Source: Gemmatimonadota bacterium (GTDB lineage Bacteria; Gemmatimonadota; Gemmatimonadetes; Gemmatimonadales; GWC2-71-9). From it: DNA of 64,000 nucleotides. Under the pieces are notes generated by a model. It was not told the origin of the DNA. It did not search any database and saw only the letters and a program-made list of their open reading frames with translations. Both the position numbers and the translations under genes were made by a program. The stretch's first letter is position 1; each line of letters starts with the position of its first letter. Below are positions 7,220 to 17,300 of the stretch, one piece after another. The stretch lies in contig JADJAK010000009.1 of assembly GCA_016704275.1 (NCBI GenBank), positions 23,923-87,922 on the forward strand, written 5' to 3'.

Positions 7220-9530
7220 ATGAAATTCCTCCCCATCGCCCTCGTTCTGGCCCCCGCGCTGCTCCCGGCACAGTCCCCGACCCATGCCGTGACGCCGCCG
7301 CGCGTCGTGGCCGAGGTCGTGATCGACGGGAAGACTGGACGAGGCGGTCTGGCGGCAGGCCACCCGGCTCGACGGCTTCCACCAGTTCCAGCCGGTGGAT
7401 TCGCGCCCGGCGGAGGACTCGACGGTCGTGCTGGTGTGGTACTCGCCGACCGCGATCCACTTCGGCGTCCTGGCCTACGATCGGGTCCCCGAGGGGGTGC
7501 GGGCGACCGTCTCCGACCGCGACAACATCGGCAGCGACGATCAGGTCACCGTCTTCCTCGACACCTTCAATGACCGTCGCCGTGCCTACTTCTTCGGTGT
7601 GAACCCCTACGGCATCCAGGACGACGGGGTCCGGAGCGAGGGCGGCTTCTCCACCAGCAGTGGCATGTCGGGCAGTACCGACCGCAACCCCGACTTTCTC
7701 TGGCAGAGCAAGGGGATGAAGACGGATTTCGGCTGGGTGGCCGAGATTCGGGTCCCGTTCAAGTCGTTGCGGTGGGGGGGCGGGGAGGTGCTGACGTGGG
7801 GCCTGAACGTGCAGCGCACGACGCGCCGCACGGGGTACGACGACACCTGGACCGACGTCCGGCGAGCGAGCGCCTCCTTCCTGGCCCAGGCCGGCACGAT
7901 CACCGGCATCCACGACATCACCCGCGGCGTCGTCACCGAGCTCCAGCCGACGCTCACGGCGGAACTCCCCGGGAGCCGGCTCTCGAACGGGACCTTCGAT
8001 CGTGGCGACATCCGCACCGAGATCGGCGGCAACTTCCGCCTCGGCTTCACGCAGGTGACGCTCGACGGCACCATCAATCCCGACTTCTCGCAGGTCGAGT
8101 CCGATGCGGGGCTGGTGACGATCAACGAGCGTTTCGCCCTCTTCTTCCCGGAGCGGCGGCCGTTCTTCCTCGAGGGGATCGAGCTCTTCGCCTCGCCGAA
8201 CAACCTCGTGTACACCCGCACGGTCGCGAATCCGCTCGCGGGCGGCAAGGTGACCGGGAAGTACGGCGCGTGGACGGTTGCGCACTTGACGGCGCTCGAC
8301 GAATTCGGCGCCGCGCGTGATGGCAGTGCGACCGCCGACACCAAGAGCCTCGCCAACCTGACCCGCTTGCGCCGCGATGTCGGCGACAACTCGGTGGCCG
8401 GCATCACCCTCACCAACCGCGATGAGGATGGCCACCACAATCGGGTCATCTCCGCCGACACGCGCATCGTCTTCAACAAGCTCTACTACTTCCAGGGCCA
8501 GCTCGGTGCCTCGTTCACCAAGGACGACCGCTCCGACAAGTTCCGTTCCGATCCGCTCTGGGATCTCGAGGTCGACCGCACCGGCCGCGCCTTCGGCTTC
8601 AACTACAAGATCACCGCCATCGGCAACGACTTCGAGACGTGGAGCGGCTTCGTCAATCGCACCGGCATCGCCACGGCGCGCGCCTTCAACCGCTACTCGG
8701 TCTACGGCGCGCGCGGCGCCATGATCGAGCAGGCGACCGTCTTCGGCGGGATCTCGCGGATCTACCGCTACAGCGAACTCGGCGGCAAGGCACTCGAGGG
8801 CGGCCAGGAGCTGAACGCGTCGATGCGGCTCCGTGGCGGATGGAATCTGAGCAGCCGGGGTGAGCTGGCGTTTGTGCGCTTCGATCCTGCCGCGTATGCC
8901 AACTACACCGTCGATCGGACCACCGTCGGCCTTGGTGCGATCCCCGCGCCGTTCCCGCTCTCCTCGGGCATCTTCGATGCCTTCGGCGCCTCCCTGTCGA
9001 TCACCACGCCGACCTGGCGACTCTGGCAGGGCTCGCTGCGCGTCGAGCGCGGCACCAAGGCGATCTTCCCCGAAGCGGCCGAGGCGCGCGGAACGTCGGC
9101 CACGGCGTCGATCACCATGCGCCCGTCGCCGGCAGTGCGCGTCTTCGGGACGCTCGCGGTGCAGAAGCTCGAACGGAAGCGCGACGGCAGCGAGTTTGCG
9201 CGCACGGTGCTGCCGCGCCTCAAGGTCGAGGTGCAGCCGAACCGGTCGCTCTTCTTCCGCATGGTGGGGGAGTACCGCAGCGAACGGCAGTCGATGCTGA
9301 TCGATCCCGTCTCCGGGGATCCCATCCTGATCAACGGCAGCGCCTCGCCTGCTCGGCAGACCGACCGCCTCCGCGTGGACTGGCTCGCGTCCTACGAGCC
9401 CACGCCCGGCACCGTCGCCTTCCTCGGCTACGGCTCCACCCTCCGCGGCGACCGGCCGCTCACCTTCCGCGAGCTGGAGCGGACGGAGGATGGGTTGTTT
9501 GTGAAGGTGGCGTATTTGTTTAGAAGGTGA
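7220..9530 (+). CDS. DUF5916 protein with N-terminal CBM9-like domain (single-base frameshift)
   Basis: The start at 7220 gives a signal peptide (MKFLPIALVLAPALLPAQ) and then VVAEVVIDGK, where the frame breaks. Removing one base (the A at 7334) restores IDGK-LDEAVWRQAT, the standard opening of CBM9-like domains, and a continuous product of about 769 residues. After that domain come the segments typical of DUF5916 proteins: SDDQVTVFLDTF, FFGVNPYGIQDD, INPDFSQVESD, LFFPERRPFFLEG. The C-terminal half has alternating beta strands and ends in VAYLFRR, consistent with an outer-membrane barrel. Function is unknown; roles in envelope carbohydrate handling have only been guessed. The lesion could be a sequencing error, because the rest of the frame is undamaged. 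Confidence 0.85.
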
Positions 9531-9540
9531 ACGGCAAGCA

Positions 9541-9615
9541 GTAACCAGTAACCAGTAACCAGTAACCAGTGACCAGGGCATCGTTCCTGGTCACAGGTCA
9601 CAGGTCACAGGTCAC
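9541..9615. repeat. GTAACCA/GTGACCA heptamer array with inverted copy
   Basis: Four GTAACCA units and one GTGACCA (9541-9575) are followed by TGGTCAC and three AGGTCAC units (9588-9615). The two halves are inverted relative to each other, so GTGACCAGG pairs perfectly with CCTGGTCAC around an eight-base loop. It lies between two convergent genes, where a bidirectional terminator would be useful. Confidence 0.85.
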
Positions 9616-9624
9616 TCGATCAGC

Positions 9625-10083
9625 TCACGACTTCGCCCGCGTCCCCGTAATCGGCTGCGGCCCACCCATCTGCACATCCAAGCCCTCGATCGCGCGCTCG
9701 ACCGTTCCCTTCAGGGCATCAGTCGCGACGTCGAAGACGTAGGTGCTGATGGAGATGCGGGTCATCTCCTCGCCGTTCATCGTCATCTTCGCTTCGCCCT
9801 TGGAGACGAAGGTGATGGCGCCCGTGGTGAGCTTGGCGGCGATCCGCTTCGCCGGCCGCGCCGGCTGCCCTTCGATCGGATCGGTCTTCAGCATGCCGAT
9901 GAGCGAATCGCCGGCGACGGAGAAGACGAGGGTGCCCTTGGCCATGACTGGCGTGGCCTCGCCGTTCTCCATGCGCATCCCGGCGGGAACGTTGACGTCC
10001 CACGTCCCGATGAGCGGATGGGACTGGGCGGCGAGGGCACCCGGGAGGAGGAGGAAGGCGGCAAGCAGCAGGGGACGACGCAT
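9625..10083 (-). CDS. Small secreted protein of unknown function
   Basis: From the methionine at 10083 the 152-residue product opens with a clear signal peptide (RRPLLLAAFLLLPGALAAQ) and then HPLIGTWDV. The opening LIGTWD phrase is common in small lipocalin-like or beta-barrel periplasmic proteins, and the remainder alternates short strands (GTLVFSVAGDSLIGML, GAITFVSKGEAKMTM). No catalytic motif or cysteine pair is visible. A longer in-frame start at 10140 would put a charged segment before the signal and is less likely. Convergent with the DUF5916 gene. I do not recognise a specific family with confidence. Confidence 0.7.
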   Translation of the reverse strand: MRRPLLLAAFLLLPGALAAQSHPLIGTWDVNVPAGMRMENGEATPVMAKGTLVFSVAGDSLIGMLKTDPIEGQPARPAKRIAAKLTTGAITFVSKGEAKMTMNGEEMTRISISTYVFDVATDALKGTVERAIEGLDVQMGGPQPITGTRAKS

Positions 10084-10232
10084 GGCGGGGCAGCTCCGGT
10101 CAGGGTAATGATGGGACGACTCCCCGGAAGGATGCCCCATGGGGCGCGACGGTCGCGACCCGGGGCCCCCGAGTTTGCGATACCTTTACATCACCAGCCC
10201 CCATCGCCGTCCTCCTCCAGCCCCGCGGATTC

Positions 10233-11129
10233 ATGCGCCTTCGTGCGGCACTCCTGCTCCTCGTGGTCGGTTGCGGCGGGGCGCCATCTGTCGTGGCTCC
10301 ACCACCGCCACCGGTCACCTTTCCGGTCGGCGTCCCCGTCTTCGGGCGCAACGATTACGTCGAGTACATCCCCGGCGATCTGGCCGTGATCATCAGTGTG
10401 CCGCATGGCGGGGCGCTGACACCCACCGAGATTCCTGATCGCACGGTGGGGACAACCGCGACCGACCTGAACACGATCGACCTCGGGCGGGAAATCGCGG
10501 CCGCGCTCATGACCCGGACGGGTCGCACCGCGCACCTCATTGTCAGCCATCTCAAACGCACCAAGCTCGATCCCAATCGCGAAGTGGTCGAGGGTGCTGC
10601 CGGCAACGCCGCGGCGATCACCGCGTGGGGAGAGTTCCAGGCGTTCGTCGACACGGCGGCACGCGCCGCGGTGGCGCGCCACGGCTTTGCCGTCTACATC
10701 GACTTGCATGGGCATGGCCATCCGGTGGCGCGCCTCGAGCTTGGCTATCTCCTCTCCGCCGCGACGCTGAACCTCGGCGATGCGCAACTCAACGCCGCCT
10801 ACCTGGCCGGAAGCAGCCTGCGCACCCTGCCTCCGCTGCAACGTCCCTTCGCCGAGATCCTGCGTGGCGAGACCTCCCTCGGCGGAATGCTGGCTGCGCG
10901 CGGCTTTCCGGCGGTGCCGAGTCCGGCGATGCCATCACCGGGGAACGATCCCTACTTCGATGGCGGATACAACACCAACCGGCATACCGTGCAGGGCGTG
11001 GTCGGCTTGCAGATCGAGAGTCACTACGCTGGCGTGCGCGACAGCGACGCGAATCGCCGCGCGTTCGCGGCCGCGCTGGCCGATGCGCTGGACCAGTGGG
11101 TGCAGTTGCATGTGCGCATGGCGTGGTGA
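10233..11129 (+). CDS. N-formylglutamate amidohydrolase-like lipoprotein
   Basis: A 298-residue protein with a lipoprotein signal (LLLLVVGCGG) and a short Pro-rich spacer. The core has the motifs of the N-formylglutamate amidohydrolase superfamily: SVPHGG, DLNTIDLGREIA, the strand SHLKRTKLDPNRE and the metal-binding YIDLHGHGH. Classical HutG-type enzymes are cytoplasmic and act in histidine breakdown; this one is exported, so the substrate is more likely an extracellular N-acyl compound. No hut genes are nearby. A TACCTT element at 10181-10186 lies 46 bases upstream of the ATG. The gene stands alone on its strand before the large glucan synthase. Confidence 0.8.
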   Translation: MRLRAALLLLVVGCGGAPSVVAPPPPPVTFPVGVPVFGRNDYVEYIPGDLAVIISVPHGGALTPTEIPDRTVGTTATDLNTIDLGREIAAALMTRTGRTAHLIVSHLKRTKLDPNREVVEGAAGNAAAITAWGEFQAFVDTAARAAVARHGFAVYIDLHGHGHPVARLELGYLLSAATLNLGDAQLNAAYLAGSSLRTLPPLQRPFAEILRGETSLGGMLAARGFPAVPSPAMPSPGNDPYFDGGYNTNRHTVQGVVGLQIESHYAGVRDSDANRRAFAAALADALDQWVQLHVRMAW

Positions 11130-11196
11130 CGGGCGTCCTTCTCCATCAGAGGATTGATCACCGCTGACCCGAGGCGCCACGTGCGGTCCGCCGGGG

Positions 11197-11202
11197 TATC
11201 TT
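11197..11202 (+). promoter_or_regulatory. Candidate -10 element TATCTT
   Basis: TATCTT about 100 bases before the chosen ATG of the glucan synthase gene. It matches the hexamer seen before several other genes in this window. If used, the transcript would have a leader of roughly 95 bases. Confidence 0.3.
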
Positions 11203-11302
11203 GCGAGTCCCGCGACGATGGCGACGTTGGCGACGTGGTGGTGCGCGGCATCCTGCCGATTCCCGATTCCCGCCGTCCGAGGTTGCACCCATCGACGTCA
11301 CC

Positions 11303-14300
11303 ATGCCCCCGCGCTTGCTCGCGCGGCTCTTCCGGTCGTCGCACGACGAATCGGCTGACCTCCTCGCCGGTCCGATCCGCGGCGAGTTGCTTGGCAGCGA
11401 GCACCTTGCCGCCCGGGTCCGCGATGCAGCGCGCAACCAGCGGCTGATCAGCGGGCCGCGGTTGCGTAGCCGGCCCCGCCTCCTCACCCGGCTCGACAAC
11501 ACCCGACGCATTCTCGACGACGCCCATGCGCGGCTGATGGCCGTGGATGATCACGTGGATGTCTCGCCCGCCGGTGAATGGCTCCTCGACAACTACCACG
11601 TGGTGCAGGAGCAGATGCGGGAGGTCCGCACCACGCTGCCGCGTGGCTACTATCGCGAGCTCCCGGAACTCGCGAGCGGAACGCTCACGGGCTACCCGCG
11701 AGTGTATGAGCTCGCCATCCTCCTCATCTCCCACAGCGAAGGGCGTCTCGACGAAGAGAACGTCACGCTGGTGCTGCGGGCCTTTCAGGAGGCGACGCCA
11801 CTCACGATCGGCGAACTCTGGGCCATCCCGGCGATGCTCCGGCTCGGACTGCTCGAGAATGTGCGCCGCATGGCGCTCCGGACGGTGCAGCGCCTCGACG
11901 AAATCGAGGCCGCCGACGAGTGGGTGACGCGCATGCTCGCCGCCGACGAGGAACGCCCGGAAGCGTTGCGCGAGGTGCTGGCCGAGTTCGTCGCGGACCC
12001 GCCGACACTCTCGGCGACCTTCGTCTCCCGGCTGTTGCGGCAGCTCCGGATCAGTCGGGGCGCCTTCCCGCCGCTGGCGCGCTTCGAGGCCTGGATCGGG
12101 GATCACGCGCTGCCGGCCGACGAGGCCGACGCGCAGGCGATGCAGCGGCTGGCGCTCACGCAGCAGATGATGGCGAACAGCATCACGTCGATGCGCCGGA
12201 TCGCACAGCTCGACTGGCGCGACCTGGTCGAACAGCAGAGCGCGATGGACGCCGTGCTCCGGGGCGACCCATCGGGCGACTATCCCCGGATGACCTTCGC
12301 GACCCGCGACTGGTACCGCCACGAGGTCGAACGGATCGCCAAGCGGACGCGCCTGCGGGAGGATGAGGTGGCCCGACGGGCCATCGCGCTGGCGCTGGAG
12401 CACGACGCCCTCCCGGCCAGCGATTGCCGCCGGCACGTCGGGTACTATCTCGTCGATCATGGTTGGCGCCAGCTCGTGGAGCGCACCGGGTACCGCGCGG
12501 GCCCGCGCGAGGCGCTCCATCGCTGGGTCTGTCGCCATCCCACGGTGGTGTTCGTCGGCGGCCTGATGGCCGCGGTCGTGGGCGCCGTCGCCGCGCTGCT
12601 CTGGCTCGCGGAGCCCGTTGCCCACCCCGATTGGCGACTGCTCATCCTCTTGACGCTGGTCCCGGCGATCGACGTCGCCGTGAACGCCATGAACCAGCTG
12701 GTGACCGCGGTCCTGCCGCCGCGCGTGCTCGCGAAGCTTGACCTGAAGGAGCACGGCATTCCCGCGACGTGCCGCACGGCCGTGGTGGTCCCCACCCTCT
12801 TTGATAGTGTGGCAGCCGTCGAGGAGGCGCTCGAGAACCTCGAGGTCCAGTTCCTCGCCAACCGCGAACCGAACCTCCACTTCGCCTTGCTGAGCGACTT
12901 CACCGATGCCGCGACCGAACACGTCGACGGCGACGCGGCGATCATGGCGGCCGCCACCGAGGGGATCCGCCGGCTCAATGCACGCTATGCCCCCGAGACC
13001 GAGGATGCCTGCTACCTCTTCCATCGCCCGCGGCGCTGGAATGCGGCGCAGGGCGTCTGGATGGGCTGGGAGCGGAAGCGCGGCAAGCTCGGCGAGTTCA
13101 ACCGCTTCGTGCGCGGCGACGACCACGGGGCCTTCAGCGAGACGATCGGCAACATGGCGGCGCTGCGCCAGCTGCAATACGTCATCACGCTGGATGCCGA
13201 CACGATGCTGCCGCCGGATGCGGCCCCGCTGCTGATCGGCACCCTGGCCCATCCGCTCAATCGCGCCGTGTACGACAGCAACCGCGGCCGCGTGGTGCGC
13301 GGGTACGGCATCCTCCAGCCGCGCGTCGCGGTGTCGCTCCCGAGCGCGCATGCTTCCCACTTTGCGGCGATCCACTCGGGGCACCCCGGCGTCGATCCCT
13401 ACACGACCGCCGTGTCGGATGTCTATCAGGACCTCTATGGCGAGGGGTCCTTCACGGGGAAGGGGATCTACGACCTCGACATCTTCGAGCAGGCCACGGG
13501 GGGACGCTTCCCCGAGAACACGCTCCTCTCGCACGACCTGATCGAGGGCAATCACGCACGGGCCGGCCTGGTCACCGACATCACGGTCTACGATGACTAC
13601 CCCGCGCGGTACCTGACCTGGACGCGCCGCAAGCACCGCTGGATCCGCGGCGATTGGCAGCTGCTGGCGTGGCTGCGTCGGTGGGTGCCGGGGCCGGAGG
13701 GGCGGGAACGGAACCGGCTGCCGTGGCTCTCGCGCTGGAAGATCCTCGACAACCTCCGCCGCAGCACGGTCGAGATCGCGCAGCTGCTGATGCTGGTCGC
13801 AGGCTGGGCGCTGGTGACAGTCTCGCCGCTCCGCTGGACGCTGCTCACGCTCGGCGCGATCGCCGCCCCGTGGGTCATGTCGCTGCTCCTCGCGGCCGTG
13901 CGGCCGCCGCTCGACGGTTCGTGGCGCGCTTTCTACGGCTCCATCGCGCGCGATGCCCTGACCTCGCTCCAGCAGTTCGGGATCGCGGTCGCGGTCCTGC
14001 CCCATCAGGCATGGACCTCGGTCGATGCCATCGTCCGCACGTTGTACCGACTCGGGATCTCCCACCGCAACCTGCTGCAGTGGCAGACGGCGTCCCAGGC
14101 GGAGCAGGCCGGCCCCGGCACCTTCCGGGCGAGCTGGCGCGCGATGGCGCCGGCCGTGCTGGGGACGGGAGCGCTGGTCGCGCTCGCGGCCTGGGTCGCC
14201 TGGCATCGGGGCACCGACGGCGCGGCCCTCGCGATCGGCATGACACCGCTGCTCCTGCTGTGGGCGGCTGCGCCGGCCATCACGTGGCGGCTGAGTGCCA

Positions 14301-17300
14301 CGCACCATGTGGAGCCACAGCTCCGGCCCGGCGATCATCCGGACCTGGAGCGCTACGCCCGGTTGCATTGGGCGTACTTCGAGCGGTTCGTGACGGCCCA
14401 GACGCACTGGCTCGTGCCCGACAACTTCCAGGACGAACCGAGGCCGGTGATCGCGATGCGGACGTCGCCGACGAACATCGGCCTTCAGCTGCTCGCGACG
14501 GTCAGTGCCCATGAGCTCGGCTTCATTTCGCTGGAAGCGATGACTGCGCGGCTCGAGGCCACCTTCGAATCGCTGGGGCGGATGGCCCGGTATCGGGGCC
14601 ACTTCTACAACTGGTACGACCTCGACACGCTGGCGGTCCTGCCGCCAGCCTACATCTCCACCGTCGACAGCGGCAACCTGGCGGGCCACCTGGTGGCGCT
14701 CCGGCAGGCATGCCTCGCGCTGGCGACCCCGGGACCCTGCGCACCTCGACTGGCCGCGATCGCGGAGCGGGCCTACGGTCATGCGATGGCGATGGATTTC
14801 AGCTTCCTCTACGCCGAGGACCGCCAGTTGCTGTCGATCGGCTATCAGGAAGGCAGCCACACGCTCGACCCGTCGTCGTACGACCTGCTCGCCTCGGAGG
14901 CGCGACTCGCCTCGTTCGTCGCGATCGCCAAGAACGACGTGCCGGTGGAGCACTGGTTCCGCCTCGGTCGCACGCTGACGCGGGCCTCGGGGGCGACCGC
15001 TCTGGTCTCGTGGAGCGGGAGCATGTTCGAGTACCTGATGCCGGCGCTGGTGATGCGCGCCTTCCCCTCGACCCTGCTCGACCAGAGTTGCCAGGGCGCA
15101 GTGACCCGGCAGGTGGCGCACGGTGCGATGCACGGCCTCCCGTGGGGGATCAGCGAGAGCGCCTACAACCTCCGCGATCGTCACTTCATCTATCAGTATC
15201 GTGCCTTCGGCGTCCCCGATCTCGCGCTCAAGCGCGGGCTCGGCCGCGACCTCGTCGTCGCGCCCTACGCCTCGGCGCTCGCGATGCAGGTCGACGCCCC
15301 GCGCGCGCTGGCCAACCTCCGCCTGCTGGAGCGGGAAGGTGCCCTCGGTATCTACGGCTTCCGCGACGCCATCGACTACACCCGCCCGGTGCCCGGTGAA
15401 CGGCTCGCGGTGGTGCAGTCCTACATGGCTCACCACGTCGGGATGGCGTTGGTGGCCTTCACCAACATCCTGCGCGACGACCTCTGGCAACGGCACTTCC
15501 ATGCCGATCCGATGGTCCAAGGGGCCGAATTGCTGTTGCACGAGCGGATTCCCCGCCGGGTGACGCTGCAGGCGCCGCAAACGCCGCAGACCGCCGAAGC
15601 GCGGCCGACCGCCGACGCCGAGCGCCCCTCGATCCGCACCATCAACGATCCCGACATCGGGCCACCGCACGTGGCGTTGTTGGGCCGGCTTCCATACACG
15701 ATCATGGTCAGCAGTGGTGGCGGCGGTTACAGCCGATACGAGAAGCTCGCCGTGACGCGCTGGCGCGCCGACGCCACGCGCGACGCCACCGGGCAGTTCT
15801 GCTATCTGCGCGACCTGACCACCGGCCGCCGCTGGTCGGCGGCCCACCAGCCGATGTGTGTCCCGGCCGACTGGAGCCACGCGGTCCTCGCCAGCGACCG
15901 CGTCTCCTTCCATCGCGGCGACGGCGACATCGAGACGCGCACCGAGATCGCAGTGGTTCCCGACGATTCGGCCGAGGTCCGCCGCGTGACGCTGACCAAT
16001 CACGGCAACGTCCCGCATGAGATCGAGCTGACGAGCTACGGCGAGATCGTGCTCGCGCCGGGCGCCTCGGATCGGGCCCATCCCGCCTTCTCGTCGCTGT
16101 TCGTGCAGACGGAGTGGCACTCGTGGTGCAGCGCCCTCACCGCGACCCGACGCCCGCGGTCGGCGGGGGAGGCGGTGCACTGGTGCGTGCACGTCGTCGC
16201 GACGAGCGGTGAACAGGTCGGCACCGTCAGCTGCGAAAGCGACCGTGCCCGCTTCCTTGGACGCGGCCGGACGCTTCGCGACCCCGCCGCACTCGCCGTC
16301 GACGGCCCACTCTCAGGAACCACCGGCCCGGTGCTTGATCCGGTCTTCGCCATCCGGACGCGCATCCGCCTGGCGCCTGGACAGTCAGGGTCCGTCGCCT
16401 TCACCACCCTCGTTGCCACGTCGCGGGCGCGTGCCTTCGAGCTGGCCGGGCGCTACCACGACCCCCACGCGGCCCAGCGCGCCCTCGACCTCGCCTGGAC
16501 CTCAACGCAGACCGAGTTGCGCGAGCTGCAGGTCACTCCGCTGGCAGCGTCGCTCTATCAGGACCTCGCCGGGCACCTGCTCTACTCGACCGGGCTCTTC
16601 CGCGCGCCACAGGAAGAACTCTTTCGGAGTCGCGGCTCCCAGCCGCTCCTCTGGGCGCACGGGATCTCGGGGGACTGGCCGATCCTGCTCGCGGTGATCG
16701 ACGGCGAGGAGGGGATGGCGACGCTGCGCGAACTCTTCGCGGCCCACCACTACTGGCGCCGACGCGGCATGATGGTCGACCTCGTCGTGCTCAACGCACA
16801 GGCGTCGAGCTACCTCCAGGCGGTGAACGACAACATCACGGCCATGATGTTCTCGCTCGGCGAGACCAGCGTCCTCGACCAACCCGGCGGCGTCTTCCTG
16901 CGGCGCGCCGACCAACTTGGCGCCGACGACCTCCTGATGCTGCGCACCACGGCGCGCGTGCTGATCACGTGCGATGGCCGGTCGCTTGAGACGATCCTGC
17001 GCGACGTCGCGGCCGATGCGCAGGCCACGCCGACGGCCGATCCGGAACGTCGCGCCCCGGCGCCTCGCTCCTCGACGCAACGCGCCTCGCGCGGGAGCCG
17101 GATGCGCCAGTGGCTCGGGGTGCCAGCGCCCGTCAGTGCGGCACGCCTCCCGTGGCGCGCGATCGAGCGCCCCGCGGTGCCGCAGGCGGCGGCCCAGGTC
17201 GGCCCCGCGCTGCTGCACGACAACGGCTTCGGCGGGCTGACCCCCGCGCACGATTACCAGATCCGCGTCCAGGGTGACGAGCTGCCGCCGGCCCCCTGGG

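Noticed and set aside
11201..11303. TTG start 34 codons upstream for the glucan synthase
   Set aside because: The extra residues are Arg/Pro-rich with no signal or family similarity, and no ribosome site precedes the TTG.
11024..16192. A 1722-residue minus-strand open frame opposite the glucan synthase
   Set aside because: It is Arg/Pro/His-rich antisense sequence with no motif, caused by high GC content; the plus strand carries a complete recognised enzyme.
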